NCBI GenBank assembly: GCA_041483135.1
Contig: JBGPFE010000023.1
Span: 1 to 57,119, forward strand
Source: PALSA-1004 sp041483135
Lineage (GTDB): Bacteria; Pseudomonadota; Gammaproteobacteria; Burkholderiales; SG8-41
Direction of reading: 5' to 3'
Length of the DNA stretch: 57,119 nt
In this document: positions 29,183 through 39,583 of the stretch, in pieces
How the letters are laid out: the number at the start of each line of letters is the position of its first letter
Position numbering within the stretch: the stretch's first letter is position 1
Notes under the pieces: generated by a model
The model's input: only the letters and a program-made list of their open reading frames with translations
Told to the model about the DNA's origin: nothing
The model's database searches: none
Position numbers and translations under genes: made by a program

Positions 29183-30523
29183 TCAGTTCGGCGGGTAGTT
29201 GGTAAATTCTTCCAGCGAGATCCGGCCGTCGCGGTTGGTGTCGATCTTCTTGAAGTTCTGCTCTAGCACTGCGTCCCCCTTGACCTCGTCGGGCGTCAAA
29301 TAACCGCTGCGGTCCCGGTCGAGCGCGTAGAACTCACGCGCAGTCAGTTTCGCCGGCTTGGGTTGTGCCTTAGTGTCGATAGCGGTCCCGGTTTTCTCCG
29401 GATTTTTGCCGCCGGGTTGCTGGAACCATTGCTCGCTGCCGATGACCAGATACAGCAAGAGCGCGCCGACGGCGATACCGGCAGCCAGCTGCGTCAATTT
29501 CTCCATGGACTCCCGTTTGCGCGCGGTGGTCGTGAGATCGAGCAGCGTCGTATTATCGACGCGCTCCGTCGGCGCATCCTCGACCGCGTTACCCGCGGCC
29601 CCCGCGTCGGTATTTTTGCTTGGAGTCGGCACCGGCACCGTAAACGCCTCGCCGGTGAACATCGCTTTCCATTCGGGCACGGTCTGCGGCCGTTTTTTCT
29701 CGTCGATTTCCAAGCCTCGATTGATGCTGTGCAGAAATCTAGTGGTAAAGCGGTCGCGTGCGGCTATCAACGAGCGCATTACGATATCTTCGGTCATTCG
29801 GGTGACCACATCGGGCGGATTGTCGCCGACCACCCCGCGATACATCACGGCGGCGAGCGAATAGATATCGGTCCAGGGCCCCTGGTTGCCGTCCTTCGAA
29901 TACTGCTCGAGAGGAGCGTAGCCCGGCGTGAGTATCGAAGTCATGGTGCGCGTCGCGCCGCCAATCGCGAGCCGCGCCGCGCCGAAGTCGATCAGCAGCG
30001 GCGCGCCAGTATCGCGAATGAAAATATTCGACGGCTTGATGTCGCGGTGCAGGAAGCCGGCCTCGTGCACCGCCTGCAGTCCTTCGATCAATGGCATCAG
30101 TATTTTCATCAGCATCGGCTCGTCGGGTTGCGGAATGCGCTTCAGCAACTGGTTGAACGACATGCCCGATTCGTAATTCATCACCATGTAGGCGGTGCCG
30201 TTCGCCTCGAAATAGCGGCTGACGGCCACGATATTGGAATGAATGAATTTGGCGAGCAGCCGCGCTTCCTGCAGGAAGCGGTCGAGCCCCCATTTGTAGT
30301 TGTATTCGGTGCCGGTGTTGATCGGTACGATGCTGCCGTCGAGCGCGCGCACCGCCAGCTCGACCGGCAGATACTCCTTGATCGCGACCTTCTTTTCGAG
30401 GTGGGTATCGTAGGCGAGATAGGTCATGCCGAAACCGCCGGCCCCGAGGATGGACTCGAGCCGGTACTCGAGCAGCATCGAGTCGAGCGGCAGCGAATTT
30501 CGGTAATTCAGTATCTCAACCAT
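29183..30523 (-). CDS. Transmembrane Ser/Thr protein kinase with two C-terminal EF-hands
   Basis: 446 residues. Kinase domain 18-290: glycine loop GAGGFG (27-32), Lys49 in VAIK, catalytic HRDIKPSN (159-166), DFG (179-181), and TPGYAPLEQY in the activation segment. A single membrane span lies at about 343-362. Beyond it are two calcium loops, DRDRSGYLTPDE (402-413) and DTNRDGRISLEE (428-439), with canonical acidic ligands. This places the kinase inside and the EF-hands outside the inner membrane. It is a paralogue of the next gene, 161 bp upstream, with near identical kinase motifs. The likely job is calcium-responsive phosphorylation; that is inference. Confidence 0.9.
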   Translation of the reverse strand: MVEILNYRNSLPLDSMLLEYRLESILGAGGFGMTYLAYDTHLEKKVAIKEYLPVELAVRALDGSIVPINTGTEYNYKWGLDRFLQEARLLAKFIHSNIVAVSRYFEANGTAYMVMNYESGMSFNQLLKRIPQPDEPMLMKILMPLIEGLQAVHEAGFLHRDIKPSNIFIRDTGAPLLIDFGAARLAIGGATRTMTSILTPGYAPLEQYSKDGNQGPWTDIYSLAAVMYRGVVGDNPPDVVTRMTEDIVMRSLIAARDRFTTRFLHSINRGLEIDEKKRPQTVPEWKAMFTGEAFTVPVPTPSKNTDAGAAGNAVEDAPTERVDNTTLLDLTTTARKRESMEKLTQLAAGIAVGALLLYLVIGSEQWFQQPGGKNPEKTGTAIDTKAQPKPAKLTAREFYALDRDRSGYLTPDEVKGDAVLEQNFKKIDTNRDGRISLEEFTNYPPN

Positions 30524-30684
30524 TTAAGCCCCGGTTCCTGCGCGGCGATTCAGCGTCTTAAGAGACGCCCGCTTGCGCGCATGATGGCTGAAAATACGCC
30601 GAATTCCAAGAACAAACTGATATGCCGCACGGCATGCGATGGCATTGCGCATACGCGCGGCCGGGTGAGCAATCATCGCTCAGG

Positions 30685-32421
30685 CTATGGCCGCCGCGTC
30701 GCGGCTTGTTGTTTGCGGCGCATTTGCCATAGTTCGACGGGAGAAATGCGGCCGTCGTGATCGGTGTCCACCTTGTCGAAATTCTTGGCGATGAATGGAA
30801 ACCTGCCTCTGACCTCGTCCGGAGTCAGATAGCCATTGCCGTCGCGATCGGCAGTGTCAAACTCTTTCTGCAGCGCCGTCGAAATCTGTACACCGCTTGC
30901 GCCGCCCGACGACGCCGCGGCGCGCGAACTATCCGTGACCAGCGCAGCAGGCGCAGACTGCGGAGTGAGCGCAACGGCGGTTTCTGCTTGCGGTGTCGCG
31001 GCCGGTGTCTGAGCGCGCTGCGCTTGATTGATTTCGCCGGTCAAGCCTTCGTTCTGCATGAATTTCCCCAGCTCATCGAGAGAAACCACGCCGTCGCGAT
31101 TTACGTCGATCTCGTCGAAGCGGCTGGCGTAACTGGGAAAGCGTTTAGTCAGCTCGTCGCGACTCAAATCCCCGCTCCTGTTGGTGTCGGCAGCCTCGAA
31201 CCGTTGCGTGACCTGACGTTCGAAATCCGCGGCCGGCAGCGACGCTTGCGCCTGCGCGGCGGCCTGTTTTTGCAGTTCCCGTTCCATCGTGCGCTGCTTG
31301 AAGAACACCGAAACCGCAATGGCCAATATGAGCAGGAACGCGCCGCGCCGCAGCCATCTCCAGCGCTTCGGCGTCAACACTCTTGAGCCCGCAACGCTCT
31401 GCATTGCCGTCGGGGCACCGGTCGGGTTCTTTCGCGCAGCCGCATTTGCCGCCGTTACGGGCACGGTCGGCGGCGTGTCCGTGGCGCGCTGCGTTGGGGC
31501 AACGGCATTGTCCGCCCCGCGATTGAACGCCGACATCGGCATGCGCCCGCTGAAAAGTTCGCGCCAGTCGGCGACGTTTTGCGGGCGTATCTGCTCGTCG
31601 ATCATCATGCCCCATTCGATCGCTTTCAGGAAACGCTCGCTGTAGCGCGTGCGTGCCGCGGTCAGCGTCTGCGGCACGGTGTCCGCTTTCATGCGCTTTA
31701 CTGCATCAGGCGGATTCTCGCCTGTCACGGCGCGATAGATCACGCCCGACAGCGCGTAGATATCCGACCACGGCCCCTGATTCCCGTCTCTCGTATATTG
31801 TTCGAGCGGCGCATAGCCGGGGGACACGATCGCCGTCAGACTTTTAGAGATGCTGCCGGTCGCCAGCCGCGCCGAGCCGAAATCGAGCAGCACCGGCGTG
31901 CCGTTCTCGCGGATGAAAACATTGGAGGGCTTGATGTCGCGGTGCAGGAACCCGGCCTGGTGCACCGCCTGCAAGCCGTCAAGAATCGGCATCACGATAT
32001 TCTTGAGCGCTGCCTCAGACGGCATCGGCGCCCGTTTCAAGTTCTGGTACAGCGATTCGCCGGCTTCATAATCCATCACCATGTAGCTCGTGCCGTTTGC
32101 CTCGAAGAAGCGGTTGACGCGCACGATATTGGGATGGCTGAACTTGGCGAGCGTGCGCGCTTCCTGGATGAAGCGGTCGAGCCCCCATTTATAATTAAAC
32201 TCGTGTTCGGTGTTGACCGGCACCAGGCTGCCGTCGAGCGCGCGGAGCGCGAGTTCGCCCGGCAGGTATTCCTTGATCGCTACGTGCTTCTCGAGATTGG
32301 TGTCCCAGCCGAGGTAAGTCATGCCGAAGCCGCCGGCGCCCAATACCGACTCGAGCCGGTACTCGAGCAGCATTGATTTGAGCGGCAGCGCGTTACGGTA
32401 GGTCGTGGCTTCTTCTGACAC
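30685..32421 (-). CDS. Transmembrane Ser/Thr protein kinase with four C-terminal EF-hands
   Basis: 578 residues, GTG start at 32421 behind AGGAGAGG. The kinase domain has GAGGFG, Lys50, HRDIKPSN (160-167) and DFG (180-182). A membrane span at about 358-374 (RRGAFLLILAIAVSVFF) is followed by two EF-hand pairs: DTNRSGDLSRDE (412-423) with DVNRDGVVSLDE (439-450), and DRDGNGYLTPDE (525-536) with DTDHDGRISPVE (552-563), joined by an Ala/Pro/Thr-rich linker. The last EF pair closely resembles the pair in the shorter paralogue (GYLTPDE, DGRIS), so one gene likely gained or lost a pair after duplication. Divergent from the B3/B4 gene. Confidence 0.9.
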   Translation of the reverse strand: MSEEATTYRNALPLKSMLLEYRLESVLGAGGFGMTYLGWDTNLEKHVAIKEYLPGELALRALDGSLVPVNTEHEFNYKWGLDRFIQEARTLAKFSHPNIVRVNRFFEANGTSYMVMDYEAGESLYQNLKRAPMPSEAALKNIVMPILDGLQAVHQAGFLHRDIKPSNVFIRENGTPVLLDFGSARLATGSISKSLTAIVSPGYAPLEQYTRDGNQGPWSDIYALSGVIYRAVTGENPPDAVKRMKADTVPQTLTAARTRYSERFLKAIEWGMMIDEQIRPQNVADWRELFSGRMPMSAFNRGADNAVAPTQRATDTPPTVPVTAANAAARKNPTGAPTAMQSVAGSRVLTPKRWRWLRRGAFLLILAIAVSVFFKQRTMERELQKQAAAQAQASLPAADFERQVTQRFEAADTNRSGDLSRDELTKRFPSYASRFDEIDVNRDGVVSLDELGKFMQNEGLTGEINQAQRAQTPAATPQAETAVALTPQSAPAALVTDSSRAAASSGGASGVQISTALQKEFDTADRDGNGYLTPDEVRGRFPFIAKNFDKVDTDHDGRISPVELWQMRRKQQAATRRP

Positions 32422-32742
32422 CGTGTCCCTCTCCTGCCGGGCTGATAGCCGCCTGTCTGAAATACAGCAAACGTTGGAATATCAACCACATAGTTGTGTT
32501 TGTTGATAATCATCCTCCAAGCAGGCCGAAAAATCCACTCGTCCGACCCTGCTTACCGGACACGCGTTACCGCGGGTTGTCGCCGTGCACCGCGTTTGGT
32601 CGCCATATGCCCGATGCCGGTCGTCACAATCGCTATGCCTTGGTCATCCACGGTGCCCGCGGGCCGATCGCCCATCCTCTCTGATTCAAGCGGATAATCA
32701 GCGGTTTGCGCAACATACTCCGTTCTCGGACAATGCTCTCAA
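32422..32742. other. Divergent intergenic region, no gene seen
   Basis: 321 bp between the kinase start and the B3/B4 gene. Only short overlapping ORFs with no recognisable protein and no ribosome-binding sites are present. I see no inverted-arm repeat or clear promoter. Confidence 0.5.
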
Positions 32743-33429
32743 ATGGCCAAAGTCCAGTTCCGGATCACCGATGAGGTACGTGCGCTGGGCGTGCGTGGCG
32801 CCTATGCCGTCATGCGCGGGCTCGCCAACCGAGAGCGCGATCCTCGCTTCGAACGCTACCGCGCTGAACTGGTCGAGCGCCTGCGATCCGAACTGCCGCC
32901 GGACTGCCTGGCGGCCGACCCCGTGCTCAAGGGATTTCGCGATTTGCACGACGCGATTGGCCGCTCCAATCGCCGCTTCCCGTCTGCGGCCGAAAGCCTG
33001 GTGTCGCTTTTCCTGCGCAAGCGGATCGTGCCGGCGATCAACCTGCTGGTCGACATCTACAACTGCGTGTCGCTCGAGACGCGGCTCTCGCTCGGCGCGC
33101 ACGACCTGGGCAAGATCGACGGTAACATTACGCTGCGCCTTACCGACGGCAGCGAGCGCTTCGTGCCGCTCGGGCAGGCCGCGCCCGAGACCATCACGGC
33201 CGGCGAATACTGCTACGTCGACGACGGCAACGAGGTGCTATGCCGGCTCGAGGTTCGCCAGGTCGAGAAAACAAAAGTGAACATCGCGACCACCGACTGC
33301 TTCTACATCATCCAGGGCAATCGCAATACCAGCGCTGCCGTTCTACGCGTGGCCCTGGAACGCCTGGTTGCGTTGACCGCCGAATACTGCGGCGGCACGC
33401 GGGAAACGACCTGGATCGAGGCTGATTGA
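32743..33429 (+). CDS. Stand-alone B3/B4 (tRNA-editing-like) domain protein
   Basis: 228 residues. The order FRDLHDAIGRSNRRFPSAAE, VPAINLLVDIYNCVSLETRL, LGAHDLGKIDGNITLRL, TAGEYCYVDDGNEVLCRL and the C-terminal NTSAAVLRVALERLVALTAE match the B3/B4 domain found in the beta chain of phenylalanyl-tRNA synthetase. In that enzyme the domain removes tyrosine from mischarged tRNA-Phe. Free-standing homologues are thought to edit or bind charged tRNA, but this is not shown for this protein. It is alone on its strand and converges with the acyl-CoA ligase gene with 2 bp between them. Confidence 0.8.
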   Translation: MAKVQFRITDEVRALGVRGAYAVMRGLANRERDPRFERYRAELVERLRSELPPDCLAADPVLKGFRDLHDAIGRSNRRFPSAAESLVSLFLRKRIVPAINLLVDIYNCVSLETRLSLGAHDLGKIDGNITLRLTDGSERFVPLGQAAPETITAGEYCYVDDGNEVLCRLEVRQVEKTKVNIATTDCFYIIQGNRNTSAAVLRVALERLVALTAEYCGGTRETTWIEAD

Positions 33430-33431
33430 GC

Positions 33432-35045
33432 TTATCGCTCCCAGCGCCAATCGTGAAACTGCTCGCGCAGCTTCGCCTTCATCATTTTGCTGGTCGAGGT
33501 GCGCGGAATCTCGGTGACGAACGCAAATCCTTCCGGCAGCCAGAACTTGGCGAACCGGGGCGCGAGATAGTCGCGCAGCTCCTGCCCGGTCGCGGTCTTT
33601 CCCGGCTTTAACACGACCACCGCCAGCGGGCGCTCGTCCCACTTCGGATGCGCAATTGCGATTACCGCCGCTTCCTGCACCGCCGGATGTCCGGCAAGCG
33701 CATTTTCGAGATCGAGCGAGCTGATCCACTCGCCCCCCGACTTGATCAGATCCTTGGTGCGGTCGGTGATCTTGACGTAGCCCTCAGAATCTATCGTCGC
33801 CACATCGCCGGTGCGGAACCAGCCGTCGGCTGTCCACTTATCGGCCTCCGCATCGAGCTGATAGTAACTTGCGGCGATCCACGGTCCGCGCACCTGCAGT
33901 TCGCCCATCGTCGCGCCGTCCCATGGCGCTTCGCCCTTATCGGTCATCGCGCGCACCTCGACAAATGGCGCCGGCACGCCTTGTTTGCTGCGATAGGCGT
34001 AGCGCGCGTCTTCCGGCAATGTCTGCAGATGCCGCTTGAGATAACCGGTGGTGCCGAGCGGCGTCGTTTCGGTCATGCCCCACGCATGGAGCACGCACAG
34101 ATCGAAGCGGTCGAACGCGCGAATCATCGCCTCGGGCGCCGCCGCGCCGCCGACTATCATGCGCATGCCGGGCGTGAGGCTCCATTGCGCCGGATTTTTT
34201 TCGAGCGCCTGCAGGATGGCCGCCCAGATCGTCGGCACGCCGGCGGTCATCGTCACCTGCTCGGACTGATACAGATCGAGCAGACTCATGGCGTCGAGAT
34301 GCGGGCCCGGCAGCACGAGCTTGCAGCCGACCATCACGCCGGTGAACGGCAATCCCCACGCGTTGACGTGAAACATCGGCACCACCGGGCACAGCGAGTC
34401 GCTCTGCCGGAGGCCGAGCGTGTCAGTCATCGCGCAGGCCATCGAATGCAAAACGAGCGCGCGGTGCGAGTAAACCACGCCCTTCGGTTTACCGGTGGTG
34501 CCCGAGGTGTAGCACATGCCGGCCGCATCGTTTTCATCGAGCCGTGGCACGTTCATCGCGACGCCGCCGGCAATGAATTGCTCGTAATCCTCGTAACCGG
34601 CGGAAACCCTGGCGCCGCTCAAAGGCACCACGATCACGCGCTCGAATTTGACTTTGTCCTTGAATTTTTCGTAGAGCGGCAGCATCACGTCGTCGACGAT
34701 CAGAAAGCGGTCGCCCGCATGCTTCGCAATATAGGCAATATCGTCGGGATGCAGGCGCAGATTGAGCGTATGCAGCACGCCGCCCGCGCACGGGATCGCA
34801 AAATAAGCTTCGAGGTGAGCATAGTGGTTCCACATCAGCGTCGCGACGCGATCGCCTTTGCCGAGCCCTGCCGCCTGCAGCGCACCGCCGAGCGCGAGTG
34901 TGCGGCGGTGAAAGTCGCGGTAGCGATAACGGTGCAACGACTTGTCGGGCCGCCGCGAGACGATTTCCGATGCGCCGAACAGCTTGCTCGAGCGCTCGAG
35001 GATATGCGCGAGCGTGAGCGGATAGTTCATCATCGTGCTTTGCAT
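33432..35045 (-). CDS. AMP-forming acyl-CoA ligase (AlkK/FadD-like)
   Basis: 537 residues. It activates a carboxylic acid with ATP and CoA. The AMP-binding motif is YTSGTTGKPKGVVYSHRA; VPMFHVNAWGLPF, HAWGMTETTPLG, DGWFRTGDVATIDSEGYVKI and the hinge lysine region near TDRTKDLIKSGGEWISS complete the signature, and the C-terminal Lys region is PRTSTSKMMKAKL. The pattern suits medium- to long-chain fatty acyl substrates. ATG 35045 has GGAGGAG just upstream; ATG 35033 is an alternative. ORF sequence beyond 35045 is MITE-derived. It follows an acyl-CoA dehydrogenase, which supports a beta-oxidation type pathway. Confidence 0.88.
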   Translation of the reverse strand: MQSTMMNYPLTLAHILERSSKLFGASEIVSRRPDKSLHRYRYRDFHRRTLALGGALQAAGLGKGDRVATLMWNHYAHLEAYFAIPCAGGVLHTLNLRLHPDDIAYIAKHAGDRFLIVDDVMLPLYEKFKDKVKFERVIVVPLSGARVSAGYEDYEQFIAGGVAMNVPRLDENDAAGMCYTSGTTGKPKGVVYSHRALVLHSMACAMTDTLGLRQSDSLCPVVPMFHVNAWGLPFTGVMVGCKLVLPGPHLDAMSLLDLYQSEQVTMTAGVPTIWAAILQALEKNPAQWSLTPGMRMIVGGAAAPEAMIRAFDRFDLCVLHAWGMTETTPLGTTGYLKRHLQTLPEDARYAYRSKQGVPAPFVEVRAMTDKGEAPWDGATMGELQVRGPWIAASYYQLDAEADKWTADGWFRTGDVATIDSEGYVKITDRTKDLIKSGGEWISSLDLENALAGHPAVQEAAVIAIAHPKWDERPLAVVVLKPGKTATGQELRDYLAPRFAKFWLPEGFAFVTEIPRTSTSKMMKAKLREQFHDWRWER

Positions 35046-35062
35046 TGCTCCTCCGGTCCGGC

Positions 35063-35166
35063 TTAGTGCCGTTCCAACTTGTTTCTCCCAACGTGGGTGC
35101 GACGCTTGCCGGCAGCGATCTGGCCGCCGAGGACAGTCAGGTTTGCCGCAAATAGTTGGAACGGCA

Positions 35167-35170
<4 letters not shown>
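35063..35170. mobile_element. 108-bp MITE-like element, copy 2
   Basis: Same length, orientation and sequence as the copy at 21891-21998, with about 7 differences, one of which makes the terminal repeats imperfect (GGCATTAG for GGCACTAG at the right end). TA occurs at both ends. It lies between the acyl-CoA dehydrogenase and ligase genes of one operon, and its right end provides the TAA stop of the dehydrogenase. Confidence 0.85.
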
Positions 35171-36837
<1,667 letters not shown>

Positions 36838-36857
36838 CGCCGTGCGTTGGTGCGCAG

Positions 36858-38231
36858 TCAACCCCGGAACGGCGACATATCGAGCTTGCCGCCGAACACG
36901 GTCCCGGCGAAATGCAGAAACCCGTCCGCACGCGCGTCGCTCCAGCCACCATAAGCGGCATTGCCGCGGAATTTGCGCTCGAGATCCTCACGCGACAGCG
37001 GCTCGTGCACGCCGCCGCGGATATGCGGCTGGCGCTCCTCGAACACGCGCCCGTCTTTCAGCGTCATCCTGATGTGCCCGGTGAATGCTTGCGGATATGG
37101 ATTGGCGGGGTCGACCACGTAGCGCACCTTGGAGGCGAGCGCCAGGATGCGCGCATCGCGCACGGTCTTCGCGCTGAATGCTTCGAGCCCGGCGCCGCCG
37201 GTCACGAATGCGACCGCGATGTTGAACGGCGTGCTGAATTTGGCGGCGTAATCGTTGGCCGGCCGGTGCTTGGACTCGAGCGGCTCCCACAGGCGATGCA
37301 CATAACCCTCCGCGGTCTCGCACAATACCTCGGTAACATCGGCGGCGGAAAATCCTTTGCGCGCGAGCCGCAGCGCGCAATCGATATACGGCTGGTTCAT
37401 GGTGCCGGTCGCGTACGGCTTGAACGTGAGGCTCTGCATCAGCCATTCGCGCCAGAAATCGCGCGTGACGGCATCGTAATCACCCGCAGCGCTGCGCGCG
37501 AAGCCGTTGAACAGCCCGTGCGTGCCCTCGAACACGGTGCGCGGCCCGAGAAAGCCCTGCTGCCCGATGCGCGCCGCGTGCAGGCCGATGCGCGCCGCCC
37601 AGCCGGCGTGCAGCCGCTTCGTCCACGCACCTTCGGCGAGATATTCGATGATGCCGCCAGCCATGCTGCCGGCGATGCCGAGCGCATCGACGGTTTGTTT
37701 TCGGTTAAAGCCGAGCGTGGCCGATACGGCAAGCGTCGAGGCCATCGCGCCAAGCACGCTGGTCGGATGAAAGCCCGCCTTGTGGATCGCTTTCGGAACG
37801 ACCAGACTCAACCGGCACAGCGTCTCGATGCCAGTGACCATGCCGATGAGGGCGGCGCGTCCATTGCGGCCGAAGCGCTCGCACGCGGCCAGCACCGCCG
37901 GCACGATGATGGCGCCGCTATGCACCGGCCCGCCTTCGAACGTGTCATCGAAATCCTCGCCGTGCGCGGCAGTGCCGTTGATCATCGCCGCATCTTCCGC
38001 GCTGAACCCGCCGCCGTGACCCAGCGCGCTGCAGGAGCCGCCGCGGTCGACGCCCGCAATCAACGCGCGGATGTAATCGGTGTTGCGCGCGGCCACGCAC
38101 AGTCCGGCGACGTCGATCAACACCTCTTCGGCGCGCGTGCGCACCAGTGCCGGAATTCTGTCGACGCTCAGCGCAGCAATGCAATCAGCCAGCAGTTCGG
38201 AAACGGAGTTGACGCTGGTGGGAGCGTTCAT
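36858..38231 (-). CDS. MmgE/PrpD family protein
   Basis: 457 residues. The family includes 2-methylcitrate dehydratase and cis-aconitate decarboxylase-like enzymes. Conserved blocks are MINGTAAHGEDFDDTFEGGP, HSGAIIVPAVLAACERFG, AGFHPTSVLGAMASTLAVSA and FKPYATGTMNQPYIDCALRL, with the C-terminal RMTLKDGRVFEERQPHIRGG. No gene for methylcitrate synthase is nearby, so a propionate role is not supported; many such proteins in Burkholderiales occur in unassigned catabolic clusters like this one. Confidence 0.85.
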   Translation of the reverse strand: MNAPTSVNSVSELLADCIAALSVDRIPALVRTRAEEVLIDVAGLCVAARNTDYIRALIAGVDRGGSCSALGHGGGFSAEDAAMINGTAAHGEDFDDTFEGGPVHSGAIIVPAVLAACERFGRNGRAALIGMVTGIETLCRLSLVVPKAIHKAGFHPTSVLGAMASTLAVSATLGFNRKQTVDALGIAGSMAGGIIEYLAEGAWTKRLHAGWAARIGLHAARIGQQGFLGPRTVFEGTHGLFNGFARSAAGDYDAVTRDFWREWLMQSLTFKPYATGTMNQPYIDCALRLARKGFSAADVTEVLCETAEGYVHRLWEPLESKHRPANDYAAKFSTPFNIAVAFVTGGAGLEAFSAKTVRDARILALASKVRYVVDPANPYPQAFTGHIRMTLKDGRVFEERQPHIRGGVHEPLSREDLERKFRGNAAYGGWSDARADGFLHFAGTVFGGKLDMSPFRG

Positions 38232-38277
38232 GGTCTAACTGCGCCGGCGGATCGCGTGTTTCGTTATGTGATAGGCT

Positions 38278-38988
38278 CTAACGGCCGACGTCGAAACCGG
38301 CCGCGCTCAGCACGGCCTGCGCGTTAAAACCGGTCAGGCGCCGGATGAATTCCTTCGAGCGCTCGGGATGCGACGAACGCGCGGCCAGCCCGGCCGAATA
38401 CACCGCGATATTCTGCAGCTCCGGCGGCAACGGCCCGGCGAGCGTGACGCCTTTGTTCGCCACGATCTCGGTGATTTGCGTGATCCCCATTTCGAGCGTG
38501 CCGCTGCTTTGCGCGAGATTCGCCATCGCCGCATGACCGTTCGGGAAATATTCGAGCAGCGGCTTGACCTCTCCGGCAATGCCAAGCCGATCGATGACGC
38601 TGATCACCACCTTGCCGGCAGTCGCGACCGCCGGATCCGGGCACAGGATACGGGCCGCCGCCAGCATATTGCCGCGCAGCACGCGCGCATTTCTTACATC
38701 GGGCAGCGGCGTGCCGGCACGCACCGCGACGCCGGTGCCGACCTTGCCGAGATCGACGCGCGATCCCGGCACGACCCAACCCTGTTGTATCAGCTCGTCG
38801 ATGAGCGCCGCGGTAAGGATGATCACGTCCGCCGGTTCGCCGGCAACGACGCGTGTTTTCATCGCGCCGACCGCGCCGTAGCTGGCGTTGACCAGATTGC
38901 CGCTTTCGCGCTGGAATTTCTCGGCGATCTGCATCACCACCGCCTGCGCGGCACCGGCACTGAAGATATTGAGCGTTGCCAAAACCAT
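38278..38988 (-). CDS. ModA-like extracellular solute-binding protein without evident signal peptide
   Basis: 236 residues of the type II periplasmic-binding fold. NIFSAGAAQAVVMQIAEKF at the start, SYGAVGAMKTRVVAGEPADV and IILTAALIDELIQQGWV resemble molybdate-type receptors (ModA family). The chain begins directly with the first beta strand (MVLATLNIFSAG), so no signal peptide is visible and a cytoplasmic sensor-like role is possible. No permease or ATPase gene is adjacent. The ligand cannot be named. It starts the operon that continues into MmgE/PrpD, 46 bp downstream. Confidence 0.75.
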   Translation of the reverse strand: MVLATLNIFSAGAAQAVVMQIAEKFQRESGNLVNASYGAVGAMKTRVVAGEPADVIILTAALIDELIQQGWVVPGSRVDLGKVGTGVAVRAGTPLPDVRNARVLRGNMLAAARILCPDPAVATAGKVVISVIDRLGIAGEVKPLLEYFPNGHAAMANLAQSSGTLEMGITQITEIVANKGVTLAGPLPPELQNIAVYSAGLAARSSHPERSKEFIRRLTGFNAQAVLSAAGFDVGR

Positions 38989-39097
38989 TCTCCTGTTAAC
39001 TTCGCTATGGAAGCTCTGATTTCATGATTCCGCGAATCAACGCTTCCCCTGATTTGGGGGATTTACAAGGGGGCGACGCCCCCTGTTCCGATATTGT

Positions 39098-39451
39098 CTA
39101 CTTTTTCAAGTCGCTTTCGTCCACGTGAAACTTGTGCAGTATGCGATGCATGATCGGCACCAGCGTAACCGCGATCACCGAGATGAAGACCAGGCCGCAG
39201 AACAGCGCGTACGCCGAAGAGAATAATTTTGCGGCATCGCTTTTCATCTCCGCCACCGGGCCCATGCCGCCGAGTATCATCGAAGCGTTATGCAGGGCGT
39301 CTATCCACTGCAAATCACCGAAGTAGTGGTAGCCGAGCACGCCGATCGCCAGTGCCGCCGCCGCGATCACGCCCGATATGGCGACCGCCGAGGTGAGACG
39401 CCGCACGAAACGCGGCTGCGGAATCAGCGGCTGTTGTTTGTTTTCAAACAT
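39098..39451 (-). CDS. Small two-helix membrane protein resembling a potassium-channel pore module
   Basis: 117 residues. Helix 1 is about residues 20-45 (TSAVAISGVIAAAALAIGVL) and helix 2 about 80-103 (LFSSAYALFCGLVFISVIAV). Between them WIDALHNASMILGGMGPVAE resembles the pore helix and filter of two-helix K+ channels, but the usual TVGYGD is replaced by LGGMGPV. The tail is charged. ATG 39451 was chosen because the ORF extension upstream reads through the promoter region. Not a known gene by name; channel relatedness is a structural guess. Divergent from the DUF2007 gene. Confidence 0.6.
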   Translation of the reverse strand: MFENKQQPLIPQPRFVRRLTSAVAISGVIAAAALAIGVLGYHYFGDLQWIDALHNASMILGGMGPVAEMKSDAAKLFSSAYALFCGLVFISVIAVTLVPIMHRILHKFHVDESDLKK

Positions 39452-39583
39452 GGCTGAAGAGTAAAGCGCTGCAAACCCTGCCGCTAGGGCCATCGCCGGC
39501 GATAACGGGCAAACCCGATTATACCGCCCGGCGCGGTTGACTTGACCCGGTTTCGATGCACAATGGGTCGCGCAGGACATGCG

